From assembly GCA_963702535.1 (NCBI GenBank), contig CAVPDG010000018.1, forward strand, positions 62,001 to 126,000: a stretch of 64,000 bases of DNA, given 5' to 3'. The stretch comes from CAVPDG01 sp963702535 (GTDB taxonomy: Bacteria; Chloroflexota; Anaerolineae; Anaerolineales; UBA4823). Below the pieces are notes generated by a model that ran no database searches, had not been told where the DNA came from, and was given only the letters and a program-made list of their open reading frames with translations. Position 1 is the first letter of the stretch. Each line of letters opens with the position of its first letter. Below, one piece after another: positions 1 to 9,627 of the stretch. A program made the translations under genes and the position numbers.

Positions 1-62
1 GGCTGGCGCCGGTTAATTCAACACATTAACCGATCAGTGGAATGGGAATCAAGGAGCGCGGT

Positions 63-912
63 ATGAAGTTTGGTGTCAATACATTTGTCTGGGTGTCTCC
101 CTGCACAACGGCTGCAGTTAAAGAACTGGCGCCTAAAGTAAAAGGTCTGGGCTTCGATGTCTTCGAGATATCCGTAGAAAATCCGGCGTTGCTGGACGTG
201 CAGCAAGTCAGGGCTGAACTGAAAAAGAGCAATCTTCAAGCCATTGTCTGCGGCGCGTTCGGTCCGGACCGGAATCTTTGCAGCAGCAATCAAAAGTACG
301 TGGAGAATGCCAAAATTTATATCCGCTGGCTCATCGAAGCGGCGGATGAGCTCGGCTCACCGGTTGTCTGCGGTCCTATGTATTCTTCGGTGGGCAAAGA
401 CGCACCTCGAAGACGAGGCTGCCCGAAGAGCAGAATGGGACCTGGCGGTGAGCGGCGTCCGTGAGATGGCGCAATATGCCAAAACAAAAAATATCAGGCT
501 GGCTCTCGAGACGTTGAACCGTTTCGAAACAGACATGCTCAACATTGTCGCCCAAGGACTCGATTTCATCGAGCAGACGGGCATGGACAATGTAGGCTTA
601 CACCTCGACACCTTTCACATGCACCTCGAAGAGAAAAACAGCGGCGACGCCATCCGTTTAGCGGATCAAAAGATCTATCACTTCCATGCCTGCGAGAACG
701 ATCGAGGCGTACCGGGCACGGGTCAGGTGCACTGGGACCAGGTTGCCAAAGCTTTGAGAGACGTCAGGTATGATGGTCCGGTTGTCATCGAGTCATTCAC
801 ATCCCAGGTGAAAGAGATCGCCCGAGCGGTATGTATCTGGCGGGAGATTGCCCCCAGCCAGGATGCAATTGCATTACACGGGTTAAAATTCCTAAAAACC
901 CTGCTGGCATGA
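63..912 (+). CDS. Ketose 3-epimerase-like TIM-barrel sugar epimerase (frame-interrupted)
   Basis: This encodes an AP-endonuclease-2-type TIM barrel of about 282 residues resembling D-tagatose/D-psicose 3-epimerases, which interconvert ketoses at C3 using two glutamates and a divalent metal. Visible family motifs are ALETLNRFE near residue 147, LDTFHMH near 180, CENDRGVPGTG near 209 and VIESF near 240; the Glu in the first and last fit the two catalytic glutamates. The start at 63 is chosen because AAGGAG lies at 51-56; an in-frame ATG at 42 lies upstream of this ribosome site. The frame changes near position 398, just after the MYSSVGK motif, with clear continuity on both sides. It is followed 28 bp later by a sugar ABC transporter, so a role in processing the imported sugar is inferred. 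The exact substrate cannot be told from sequence. Confidence 0.8.
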
Positions 913-940
913 AAAATAGTTTGTAAGCAACGAGGACCTC

Positions 941-2527
941 ATGCTTATCGAAAACAGCCAACCAGCCAATGAAAACAGAGAGCAAACAGAACCGCTCATG
1001 GAAGTTCAGAATATCTCCAAGCGGTTCCCTGGCGTTGTCGCCCTGGACGATGTTTCCCTCCAGTTTCTTCCGGGAGAAGTCCATGCAGTTGTAGGAGAGA
1101 ACGGCGCAGGCAAGTCAACCCTGATGAAAATCATGTCAGGCGCATATATTCCAGATTCTGGAACGATTTATCTGGGTGGGGAGAAAGTTTCCTTCTCACA
1201 TCCTCTTCAAGCCCTGAACAAAGGCGTCAGCATTATCTACCAGGAATTCAACCTGCTCCCTGAGCGGACCGTGGCGCATAATATTTTTCTCGCCCGTGAG
1301 TCTTCAAGGCTGGGGACCCTCGACATTCGCAAGATGAACAAACAGGCTGTCGAAGTTTTGAAAGAGCTCGGCGTAGAAAAGTTGATCTCGCCGACCGCTC
1401 TCGTCAGCAGCCTTTCGGTCGCCGAGCAACAGTTGGTTGAAATTGCCAAAGCGATTGCCTTCAAAGCCAAGGTGCTGATCATGGACGAGCCCACGGCTGC
1501 CCTCACCTATACTGAAGTAGATATGCTCAATGAGCTGGTTGGGCGGTTAAAGCAAAAAGGCATGTCCATTATCTTTATTTCCCATCGCTTGAAAGAGGTC
1601 TTTGATCTCGCTGACAAGATAACGGTGCTCAAAGATGGAAAGCTGATCAAGACGGTATACAAGAAGGATGTTTCGCCAGCAGAAGTTGTGTTCTTGATGG
1701 TAGGACGCACGCTGGACCATTATTTCCCACCGTTGGGAGTTGCCGAAGACTTCGGCGAGGTTGTTTTAAAGGTAAAAGACGCATCGAATCAAATCTTATC
1801 AGGCATTAGCTTTGAGCTTCGCAAAGGAGAGGTGTTGGGAGTCGCCGGTCTACAGGGTTCTGGGCGAACCGAATTAGCGCAGGCAATATTTGGGGTCATG
1901 CCCTTCAAATCCGGCGAGATGGAGCTGCGTGGCAAAGCAATCGTAATAAAGAGCCCAGCCAAAGCAATCAAGAATAAGATGGGGTTTGTAACCGAAGACC
2001 GAAAGTCAGAAGGGCTTGCCCCCAGACAGCCGATCCGGGACAATATGCTCTTAACCGTAAGAGCTGCCCAGGGTTTGTTTGGATTGATCTTCAAAGATGG
2101 CATCCGAGAGTCGCGCAAACTCGTCCCTACGCTAGGAGAGCAGGTTGATATCAAGACCGACTCCTTTGATCGTGAAGCGCAGTTTCTCAGCGGTGGAAAC
2201 CAACAGAAAGTGGTGCTTGCCAAGTGGTTGGCTTCAGACGCGGATGTGTTCATCTTTGACGAGCCGACCAGGGGGATTGATGTAGAATTGAAGGCTGGCA
2301 TCCACGATATGATCCGGGGACTGACTAAAAAGGGCGTAGCAGTCATGATGATTTCATCCGAGCTACCCGAAATCATTGGAATGAGCGACCGGGTGCTGGT
2401 CATGGCAGACCACAAGATAGCCGGGGAACTGCCCGCAAAATCAACCGAACAGGAGATTATGCTGATGGCTATTGGGCATGCCAGTGGAAATAATCCGGTA
2501 ACAACTGCTGCCGTAGGAGAGGGATGA
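941..2527 (+). CDS. Sugar ABC transporter ATP-binding protein, RbsA/MglA type
   Basis: The 528-residue protein has two fused ABC ATPase domains, as in RbsA, MglA and XylG, and would power import of a monosaccharide or polyol through the two permeases downstream. The first domain has Walker A GENGAGKST at about residues 52-60, a weak signature LSVAEQQ and Walker B VLIMDEPTAAL. The second has the typical degenerate Walker A GLQGSGRTE lacking the lysine, followed by a good signature LSGGNQQKVVLAKWL and the FDEPTRGID motif. Both features are normal for this family. GAGG at 932-935 precedes the ATG. The stop is one base from the next gene, so the four transporter genes form one operon. The frame is intact. 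Confidence 0.93.
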   Translation: MLIENSQPANENREQTEPLMEVQNISKRFPGVVALDDVSLQFLPGEVHAVVGENGAGKSTLMKIMSGAYIPDSGTIYLGGEKVSFSHPLQALNKGVSIIYQEFNLLPERTVAHNIFLARESSRLGTLDIRKMNKQAVEVLKELGVEKLISPTALVSSLSVAEQQLVEIAKAIAFKAKVLIMDEPTAALTYTEVDMLNELVGRLKQKGMSIIFISHRLKEVFDLADKITVLKDGKLIKTVYKKDVSPAEVVFLMVGRTLDHYFPPLGVAEDFGEVVLKVKDASNQILSGISFELRKGEVLGVAGLQGSGRTELAQAIFGVMPFKSGEMELRGKAIVIKSPAKAIKNKMGFVTEDRKSEGLAPRQPIRDNMLLTVRAAQGLFGLIFKDGIRESRKLVPTLGEQVDIKTDSFDREAQFLSGGNQQKVVLAKWLASDADVFIFDEPTRGIDVELKAGIHDMIRGLTKKGVAVMMISSELPEIIGMSDRVLVMADHKIAGELPAKSTEQEIMLMAIGHASGNNPVTTAAVGEG

Positions 2528-2528
2528 G

Positions 2529-3524
2529 ATGACGACGATCACTGCAACGGATAGCTGGTTCAAACGAACCACACGTGCCATCCACATTCCTCCGGTCTAT
2601 TTATTCCTGATCATCATTTTTCTGATCAGCGGTCTATTAGACCAGATATTATCCGACGGGCAGATCCTCTCTAACCCGGCGATCATGCTGAACATCATCG
2701 TACGGTCGGTTGCACTGGGTATTGTCGCCGTGGGGCAGACGATGGTGATCCTGGGCTCATCGATCGATCTTTCGGTCGCCTATACGATCAGTATTACGGC
2801 TGTGATGTCCTCCTATATCATGCAGGGGGAAACCGCCAATGTTCCCTTTGCGCTGCTGACCGTATTCGGGATCGGGATCGCCATCGGGCTGGCAAACGGT
2901 TTGATCATCACAAAACTGAAGGTCAGTCCCTTTATTGCCACACTTGGAATGAGCCTGATCATCAAGGGCATCATCAACGCCACATTCTCCAACTATACCG
3001 GCAGCGTACCCAAGAGCTTTGAATACTTTGGCTACGGCGCAATCGGGCCGGTACCTGTCTCCATTATTATCCTTCTATTCGTTTATCTAATTGGCTGGTT
3101 CTTGCTCGCCAGAACGAAATTTGGCGCGCACCTTTATGGCGTCGGCGGGAACGCAGAAGTTTCTCGCCTCTCCGGCGTCAGGACCGATCGTGTCTTGATC
3201 GGGGCACACGTTCTTTGCAGTATGACCGCAGTTCTTGCGGGTATCTTCTTAGTCAGCCAGATGCGATCTGGAGCTCCCTGGGTCGGTCCGAATGGTTTAT
3301 ATGACCTGAACTCCATTGCGACTACGGTAATCGGCGGTACTGCCCTCTCCGGAGGAAAAGGCGGCGTGTGGGGTACGCTGGCTGGGGTTTTGATTTTCGG
3401 CATTTTGGACACGACTTTCAACCAATTGGGCGTGAATCCATACCTCAAGATGGTCCTGCGCGGCGCGATTATTGTTATGGCGGTCGCCAGCTACACGATA
3501 CGATCGAAGAAAGAAGCGGCTTAA
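2529..3524 (+). CDS. Sugar ABC transporter permease, RbsC family (first of two)
   Basis: A 331-residue integral membrane protein of the BPD_transp_2 family (RbsC, XylH). It has a cytoplasmic N-terminus of about 20 residues followed by eight or more hydrophobic segments. The loop GVGGNAEVSRLSGVRTDR near residue 200 is the typical cytoplasmic coupling loop of RbsC-type permeases, and GGTALSGGKGGVWGTLAG near 265 is the other conserved family block. It starts one base after the ATPase stop and is followed 12 bp later by a second, divergent permease, so the transporter probably uses a permease heterodimer. The substrate is inferred only from neighbours. Confidence 0.92.
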   Translation: MTTITATDSWFKRTTRAIHIPPVYLFLIIIFLISGLLDQILSDGQILSNPAIMLNIIVRSVALGIVAVGQTMVILGSSIDLSVAYTISITAVMSSYIMQGETANVPFALLTVFGIGIAIGLANGLIITKLKVSPFIATLGMSLIIKGIINATFSNYTGSVPKSFEYFGYGAIGPVPVSIIILLFVYLIGWFLLARTKFGAHLYGVGGNAEVSRLSGVRTDRVLIGAHVLCSMTAVLAGIFLVSQMRSGAPWVGPNGLYDLNSIATTVIGGTALSGGKGGVWGTLAGVLIFGILDTTFNQLGVNPYLKMVLRGAIIVMAVASYTIRSKKEAA

Positions 3525-3536
3525 GGAGTGGATTGA

Positions 3537-4544
3537 ATGGCAACGACAACCGCTACACCTCCGAGTGCTACATCAAACGCCCTGCACAACACCTGGGCGT
3601 GGATCAAGAAGATCCCACCCGTGTATCCCGTCTTCTTGATCATTTTCATCTTTTTAGGCTTTCTCAATCCCGTTAAATACCAATCCATGAACGGGATTAT
3701 GACCTTCCTGCGCACAGCCTCGCCGCTGGCTGTGCTTGCGATCGGCGAGATGTTTGTGCTCGCCATCGGCGGTTTCGATCTTACGATCGGGGCTATCGTC
3801 ACATTTGTCGTGCTGGTAAGCTCCAAGCTGTTGGCGAACGACCCAGCTAATGCGCTCCCCACTATCATGATCATGCTGGCGTCTGGAGTTCTGATCGGGC
3901 TGGTGAACGGTCTGATCGTGAGCTACTTGAAGGTGCCATCTTTTATTACCACACTGGGCATGATGCTGCTTGTACGCGGCTCTGCACTCTATTTTGTCGG
4001 AGGAGCTCCACAAGGCTACCTGACGGACAACTGGCGCGCTTTTGGAAGAAACTATATCGAGAATGTGCCGGTCTTTGGCAGGGTGCCGTACGCGCTGATC
4101 ATTCTGATCGTGATTGCGGTCATAGCGGTCATTATTTTCCACCGCGCCAATTACGGGAAGCAGGTGCTGGCAATTGGCGATAATGTGCGCGCAAGCCAGC
4201 TATCCGGTGTGAGGGTTAAGCTGATCCGCGTGATCACTTTCATCCTTTGCGCCGTGTTTGCAATCATCGGTGGGATCATGATCGGCGGGTACGGCGGTGT
4301 GAACGTCACCATCGGCGAAGGGCTGGAAATGCAGGCAATCGCCGCATGTGTGGTAGGTGGTGTGTTGTTGGGCGGCGGCAAGGGGTCGGTGCTGAACGTG
4401 ATTTTTGGTGCTTTTACATTGCAGGCGATCGTCAATCTGCTGAATTTACTGGGTTTGCCCAAGCCTTACACGGATGTGGTGCAGGGCTTGATCATCATCG
4501 GAGCAGTGGCCTATGTAGGCCTGAGCTCGCAACGGCGAAGGTAA
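3537..4544 (+). CDS. Sugar ABC transporter permease, RbsC family (second of two)
   Basis: A 335-residue permease paralogous to its upstream neighbour. It shows the same blocks: IGDNVRASQLSGVRVK in the cytoplasmic coupling loop and VVGGVLLGGGKGSVLN toward the C-terminus, with multiple hydrophobic helices between. The N-terminal 25 residues are polar and rich in Thr and Ala. The start at 3537 follows AAGGAG at 3524-3529. Having two RbsC-type genes in one operon suggests a heterodimeric channel, whereas many ribose systems have a single permease gene. The frame is intact. About 155 bp separate it from the binding-protein gene. Confidence 0.92.
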   Translation: MATTTATPPSATSNALHNTWAWIKKIPPVYPVFLIIFIFLGFLNPVKYQSMNGIMTFLRTASPLAVLAIGEMFVLAIGGFDLTIGAIVTFVVLVSSKLLANDPANALPTIMIMLASGVLIGLVNGLIVSYLKVPSFITTLGMMLLVRGSALYFVGGAPQGYLTDNWRAFGRNYIENVPVFGRVPYALIILIVIAVIAVIIFHRANYGKQVLAIGDNVRASQLSGVRVKLIRVITFILCAVFAIIGGIMIGGYGGVNVTIGEGLEMQAIAACVVGGVLLGGGKGSVLNVIFGAFTLQAIVNLLNLLGLPKPYTDVVQGLIIIGAVAYVGLSSQRRR

Positions 4545-4699
4545 CAATCACTCCGCTTCTCGCAAATCCTTGCACTCTGATAGAATCGCGAGAACAGCTA
4601 CGAAACGAGGAGGTGCGCATGAAATAATACGAAAGGTAAGCAGTTGAAGTACCAAAATCCGAAATACCAAACCATAACAAATCTGGAGGAGATTTACAT

Positions 4700-6059
4700 A
4701 TGAACAAGCGTTTGTACTGGGTTGTCTCTCTGTTGATTGCCCTCAGCATGATTCTGGCTGCCTGCCAAACAACCCCCACACAAGCCCCAGCCGCTGAAGA
4801 GCCGGCTGCGGCTACTGAAGCCCCCGCCGCTGGAAGAACCGGCTGCGGCTACCGAAGCCCCCGCTGCCGCTACTGAAGCCCCTGCTGCTGAAGCAGCAAA
4901 TCCTGGGCTTCAAATGGAATTGGCAACGGTAGCCCCTCAGTTCTGGAGTGAAGAAGAGTACAACAAGCAGAAAGAGCTGATGAGTGCAAAGCCCTTGAAT
5001 CCGGATGACCCGATCTACCTGCAATACCTGGAAGAGGATCCGACAGACATCAGTAAGTTCCCCCAGTATGCAGCATTTGCTGAAAAGGAACCCCCTTACA
5101 ATGTCTGCTTCTCCAACGCCGGCGTCAACAATCCCTGGCGAGTAGTTGGGTACATCGACATCCGCGAGCAGGTCGAGGAGCTGCGCGCCCAGGGTCTGGT
5201 GCAGAACTTCTATCACCTAGACGCCCAGGGTGACGATGCCAAGCAGATCGCCGATATCCAGGACATCATCAACACCCCTGGAAAATGCGATATCCTGATC
5301 GTTGCCTCGAACACCAGCGAAGCCCTGACCCCCATCGTTGAGAAAGCCTGCGAGGTCATGCCCGTAGTGCAGTTCGACCGCTACGCTCAGACGGACTGCC
5401 CGGTTGTCTCTGAGCGCACCATCGGTGGTTACGCCTTCGGCATTTCCGGCGCCGAATTCATCGTCGACAACCTGCCTGAGGGCGGCAACGTGCTCGCCTT
5501 CCGTATCCTCCCCGGTGTGGACGTGCTCGAGCAGCGTTGGGGTGCAGCCCGCAAGATCTTTGAGGAGAACCCACAGCTCAACGTCATCGGTGTGGAGTTC
5601 GTCGGTTATGACTCCTTCAAAGCCAACACCGTCGTGTCCGACTATCTGGCGAAATACGGCACCATCGACGCCGTCTGGATGGACGCCGGCGGCACCGCTG
5701 TAACCATCCTGGAAGCCTTCAAGGATGCCGGAGCGCCCTACCCGAAGGTTATGGTGGGCGAAGACCAGCAAGACTACCTGGCTTACTGGAAAGCTAACAA
5801 CCTGACCGCCATCGCACCGACCTTCCCCACCTTCCAGTGGCGCACGGCGTTGCTTGCGGCGGTCAAGTTCCTGCAGGGCGAGACCGTCCAACGCAACTGG
5901 TACCTGCCCCAGCCGGATGTCACCGCAGCCAACCTGGATCAATACGAAAATCCCGAGATGCCGCCGCTGCACTACGCACTTTGCGGCTGCGAGGATATGA
6001 CGAATTATCCAGACTCCTGGAAGAATCCTGACATCAACAAATACGTTGATGTTCCCTAA
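4700..6059 (+). CDS. Sugar ABC transporter substrate-binding lipoprotein (frame change in linker)
   Basis: An RbsB-like (Peripla_BP_4) ligand-binding lipoprotein of about 452 residues. The start at 4700 follows GGAGGA at 4685-4690 and gives a lipoprotein signal peptide with lipobox LAAC, so the protein is anchored outside the membrane. Next comes a low-complexity Ala/Pro/Glu/Thr linker made of the repeated unit EEPAAATEAPAA. One extra G near 4831 inside this repetitive DNA breaks the frame; removing it joins the signal peptide to the binding domain. The mature domain carries VCFSNAGVNNPWR, ILIVASNTSEAL and VMVGEDQQDYLAYWK, typical of type I sugar-binding folds. The last gene of the transporter operon, it is followed by a strong terminator. 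Confidence 0.88.
4795..4893 (+). repeat. Tandem repeat encoding Ala/Pro/Glu lipoprotein linker
   Basis: About 36-bp imperfect direct repeats encode EEPAAATEAPAA units between the lipobox and the binding domain. The repeat is the site of the single-base frame change in this gene, as expected for replication slippage or a miscall in repetitive DNA. Confidence 0.7.
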
Positions 6060-6086
6060 CCATTAGTTCTGCAATGTACTAAACGG

Positions 6087-6117
6087 GAGCCCGCTCGACT
6101 TTCGGGCGGGCTCTTTT
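6087..6117 (+). terminator. Rho-independent terminator after the sugar transporter operon
   Basis: An 11-bp perfect stem, 6087-6097 with 6103-6113 (GAGCCCGCTCG and its complement), has the 5-base loop ACTTT and is followed by TTTT. It lies 27 bp after the binding-protein stop and should end the transporter transcript before the next isomerase gene. Confidence 0.9.
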
Positions 6118-6157
6118 GATAAACGGATCATCCACGTACGAAAGGAGTTGCATATCC

Positions 6158-7037
6158 ATGATCGAGATCGGTTTTCATACAGACGCATTTAACAGCAGTT
6201 ATTGGAATTTTGAGCAATGCTTGCAATGGGGTCAAAAGAACGGACTCCACTGGATCGAGTGCGGCATGATCGATGGCGTAAGCTGGATCCACGGTCTTGG
6301 GTACCAACCCCACCTCGCCATTTGGGAAGATCCCCTCATGTGGCGAGAAAAGATGGACAAGTATGGTTTCCGTTTCTCACAGATCGATGCTGCGTTCCCC
6401 CTTTCATTGCCAGAAGGTTCGTCTCTGGGAGTGGAATATGTGCTTAAGACCATCCGCTGGGCATATATCGCCGGCTGCGACCACGTCGATACCACCGACG
6501 ATCGTTTTGCTCCGAAAGGTCTTACCCATGACCAGGCGATGGAGATGATGAAGCGCTCCTATGCCCAGATCATCGAAGTAGCCGAGCGCTACAAAATGAT
6601 CATTGATATCGAGCCGCATGGTTATTACACCACCAAGCCTGAGTTCGTGGAGCGAATGCTAGCCTTTGTCGACAGCCCGTATCTACGCTTGAATATGGAT
6701 ACCGGCAATACCTACATTGCCGGACAGGATCCGGTGGCATTCTCTGAATAAGTTCAAGCACAAAGTCAGTCACATGCATGTTAAAGATGTCAGCCAATCC
6801 CTGGCAGCATCCTTACGCGGCGAGCTGACCGGCATCGCCGTCAGCCAGTGCGCGATTGGCGAAGGCGTTAATGGGGACAATATCAAGAAGTGTTTCGATA
6901 TTCTTGTTGATATCAATTTCGATGGTGTCGTCAGCCTGGAATGCGAAGGTCAGGGCGGACCGATGATCGAGGATAGTCTGGTCTTTGTGCGCGGGCTCGT
7001 GGACGACGCCAACAAACGTATGGCAGCCAAGAAATAA
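6158..7037 (+). CDS. Sugar isomerase/epimerase-like TIM-barrel protein (frame-interrupted)
   Basis: An AP-endonuclease-2-type TIM barrel of about 293 residues, the family that includes IolE, IolI, IolH and L-ribulose-5-phosphate/xylulose epimerases. Supporting motifs are FHTDAFNSSYW at the N-terminus, DIEPHGYYTT with a candidate catalytic Glu, LNMDTGNTYIAGQDP, HMHVKDV with metal-site histidine, and VSLECEGQGG near the C-terminus. AAAGGAG at 6141-6147 supports the ATG at 6158. The frame changes near 6745, directly after the GQDPVAF block, and the reading continues into the KHKVSHMHVKD block. It shares the DTGN/HVKD pattern with the next gene, so the two are paralogues. The substrate is unknown; context with IolB suggests inosose or a related keto-polyol. 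Confidence 0.75.
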
Positions 7038-7073
7038 GCGAGTGGTCTGTTCGTAAATACCGAGGAGAATGAC

Positions 7074-7902
7074 ATGGGCAATATTTACCTGGGCGTCAAT
7101 ATGGAATTCGTCCGCACCCACGACAAACCCTTTGCCTGGGGTGTGGCAAAAGCAGCCGAGATCGGATACGAGTATATCGAACCGATGGTCCACCTGGGGC
7201 GCGAGCTGCTCAGTGAAGCGCGCTATTTCCATAGTGTATCGATGTACGACGATCCGCGCGTGGGTGAAAGAGCTGTGTGACAAACACAACATCAAGCTCT
7301 CGGGGCTCTCCACACATACCCCTCTTTGCAAACCGGAAATCAGCGTTGAGTATTTGAAAATGGCTATCCGCTGGGCATCCGATGCCGGAGCTCCCGTAGT
7401 CAATACAGATGAAGGTCCCAAGCCTGAGTGGACGAGCAAAGAGATGGACTACACCTTGATGACCTACACGCTGACCGAAGCAGCCCGGGTAGCCGAGCGA
7501 TATGGCATCAAGATCGGCTTGGAACCGCACCAGCAGTACAGCAAATCGCTCAAGGGGCTGGATAGCATTTACGAGCTGGTGAAATCCCCGGCAATCGGCA
7601 TCAATTACGACACCGGCAACAGCTACCTGGCGGGCACGGATGATACCTATGGTTGGCTCGATCATGTTGTTGACCGGCTGGTCCATCTGCACGCCAAGGA
7701 CATCAGCTTCACTCATAGCGCCGAGGAGCGTGGCAAAGTAACCGGAACTCCCACCGGCTGCGCCTGCGGCGATGGCGTTGTCGACTGGAAACGGGTCATC
7801 GAAAGTGTAAAGAGATGCCCGAACGATATCGTGTTCAGCGTCGAGTGCGGGAACGTCCCAGACGCCATACGCAGCTACGAGTATTTGAGCAAACTGATCT
7901 AG
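7074..7902 (+). CDS. Sugar isomerase/epimerase-like TIM-barrel protein (frame-interrupted)
   Basis: A second AP-endonuclease-2-type TIM barrel of about 276 residues, paralogous to the preceding gene. It begins MGNIYLGVNMEFVRTHDKPF after GAGGAG at 7062-7067. The motifs IGLEPHQQYSKS, INYDTGNSYLAGTDD, HLHAKDISF and FSVECGNVPDA mark the metal and substrate sites. The frame changes near 7255: the N-terminal 60 residues are in one frame and the rest in another, joining at SMYDDPRV to WVKELCDKH. Two adjacent cysteines in TGCACGDGVVDW are notable. The gene sits between two other isomerase-like genes, 36 bp after one and 30 bp before the next, so all are probably one transcript. The exact reaction is not determinable. 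Confidence 0.75.
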
Positions 7903-7932
7903 TCTGTACCCGCGCGACCGAGGCGATAACCC

Positions 7933-8709
7933 GTGCTCACCTTTGCCCCGAATATCAGCTGGCTTTTTCCAGAGTTAAGCTTCAGAGAACGTCCTGCTGT
8001 AGTCGCCGGTCTCGGATTTACCGCCATCGAGTTCGGATTCCCCAGCCACGCGGACCTGCCCGCATTGCTTGCCGCCCACGAAGAGCTCGGGATGCAGATC
8101 GTCTTATTCAACCAGGACGTGCCGGTATGGGACCGGGAGAACCGGGGCTACCTGGTTGACCCCAAACGCAAAGATGAATTTCAGCGTAAGCTCGAAGAAT
8201 CGCTGGAGATCGCCCGGCGTCTCAAAGTGCTCAAGATCATGCTCCCATCCGGCATCGAAGTGCCGGGGCTCGCACGCCAGGCGCAGCGCCTGTGCATGCT
8301 CGAAAACCTGAATTGGGCGGCGCCACTCGCCGCCCAGGCAGGACTTTTGTTCACAATCGAAGTCCTCAACCCGGTGGATAATCCAGGTTATTTCCTAACC
8401 TCTGCACGCGAAGCTCTGGAGATTGTCAAAGAGCTGGACCATCCCAACGTCAGGTTTCAATTCGACACTTACCATCTCCAGATGATGGAGCAAGACCTGC
8501 TACACATCTTGTCTGAAGAGAGCGCCTGGATCGGGCATATCCAGTTTGCCGATTACCCGGGTCGCCACGAGCCCGGCAGCGGAGGGATCGATTTCCGGTT
8601 GCTGCTGACGACGATCCAAAACAGCGATTATTCCGGCTATGTCGGTCTGGAATACAAACCCTTTGCCCACGGAGCAGCAGCTCTGAACTGGGTAAAAGAT
8701 CTGCAATGA
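7933..8709 (+). CDS. Hydroxypyruvate isomerase-like protein (Hyi/OtnI family)
   Basis: A 258-residue intact TIM barrel with the family signatures of hydroxypyruvate isomerase and 2-oxo-tetronate isomerase: MLTFAPNISWLF at the start, FTIEVLNPVDNPGYFL with the first catalytic Glu, FQFDTYHLQMMEQD, HIQFADYPGRHEPGSGGI and GYVGLEYKPF with the second Glu. These enzymes interconvert small 2-keto and 3-hydroxy aldehydes or acids, for example hydroxypyruvate and tartronate semialdehyde. The start is GTG at 7933 with no strong ribosome site; translation may be coupled to the preceding gene, which stops 30 bp upstream. It is the only one of the four barrels in this block whose subfamily can be named with fair certainty. 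Confidence 0.85.
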   Translation: MLTFAPNISWLFPELSFRERPAVVAGLGFTAIEFGFPSHADLPALLAAHEELGMQIVLFNQDVPVWDRENRGYLVDPKRKDEFQRKLEESLEIARRLKVLKIMLPSGIEVPGLARQAQRLCMLENLNWAAPLAAQAGLLFTIEVLNPVDNPGYFLTSAREALEIVKELDHPNVRFQFDTYHLQMMEQDLLHILSEESAWIGHIQFADYPGRHEPGSGGIDFRLLLTTIQNSDYSGYVGLEYKPFAHGAAALNWVKDLQ

Positions 8710-8740
8710 TAGTTCAAACCTTTATCAGGAGTATTTTCGA

Positions 8741-9562
8741 ATGATTACGAAGTTCACAGTTCAACCCAAAAGTGGTCACCAGACGGTGTTCGAGCTTGGA
8801 AAAAAGGGCGTCGACTGGTTAGGTCTGGAAATTCTTCGCCTGGAGGCTGGGGAATCGTGGCAGGCTAAGCTGGGAGACGAGGAAGCCGCGCTGGTGCCCC
8901 TGACCGGTCGTTGCGCCGTTGCCATCAGCGGCAACAAAGCGGCCGAGTGGAGTGGTGTTGGGGGGCGCGCCGATATCTTCAGCAGCCCCGCCTGGGCGGT
9001 ATACGTGCCGCGTAAAAGCCAGTTCCAGGTCACTGCGGAAACAAAACTGGAGCTGGCAATCGCCAAGGCTCCCTGCGACAAAGACCTTCCCCCCAGCCTG
9101 GTCAAACCCGAAGATAACAAGCTGGTTAACGCCGGCGCCGCCAGTTGGCGGCGCGACGTGCGGCTGGTCATCCCCCCCGGCTCAGCCATCAGCCAGCGCA
9201 TGATCATCGGCGAGACGATCAACCCTCCAGGCAACTGGTCGGGAATTCCACCCCACAAACATGACGAAATCAGCGGGAAGGAAAACTTCCTCGAGGAGTT
9301 CTATCTGTACAAAGCCAAGCCGGGCAACGGATATGGCGTCCAGGTAGGCTATAAAGAAGGCATGGAAGAGACATACATCATCCATAACGATGACGTTTTC
9401 TTGATGCAAAATGGCTACCACCCCACCGTCGCCGCACCGGGCGTGACCCTCGGATACCTGTGGGTGCTCTCGGGTGATAACAAAGCCTACAATATCGTCA
9501 CCGACCCGCGCTTCGATTGGGTAAGCAGTACGGAAGCCGTTCTAAAGGAGCTCCAGCGCTAA
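8741..9562 (+). CDS. iolB: 5-deoxy-glucuronate isomerase
   Basis: The 273-residue protein is IolB, a two-cupin isomerase converting 5-deoxy-D-glucuronate to 5-deoxy-5-keto-gluconate in myo-inositol breakdown. The diagnostic C-terminal cupin block is present: GNWSGIPPHKHD with His172 and His174, FLEEFYLY with a metal-ligand Glu, and LMQNGYHPTVAAPGV with His227, then LGYLWVLSG. Length matches the family (about 270). AGGAG at 8728-8732 precedes the ATG at 8741. The frame is intact. It is the strongest sign that this block works on inositol or an inositol-like polyol, although iolC, iolD and iolG are not in the window. The final residues follow the family pattern DPRFDWV. Confidence 0.93.
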   Translation: MITKFTVQPKSGHQTVFELGKKGVDWLGLEILRLEAGESWQAKLGDEEAALVPLTGRCAVAISGNKAAEWSGVGGRADIFSSPAWAVYVPRKSQFQVTAETKLELAIAKAPCDKDLPPSLVKPEDNKLVNAGAASWRRDVRLVIPPGSAISQRMIIGETINPPGNWSGIPPHKHDEISGKENFLEEFYLYKAKPGNGYGVQVGYKEGMEETYIIHNDDVFLMQNGYHPTVAAPGVTLGYLWVLSGDNKAYNIVTDPRFDWVSSTEAVLKELQR

Positions 9563-9627
9563 AGCCAGAGAAAACGACATCTTCAATACCACCCACTTAT
9601 TCCAATAACGTTAAGGAGAGTATCGAG

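Noticed and set aside
5217..5972. 251-codon minus-strand open frame
   Set aside because: Shadow of the sugar-binding lipoprotein.
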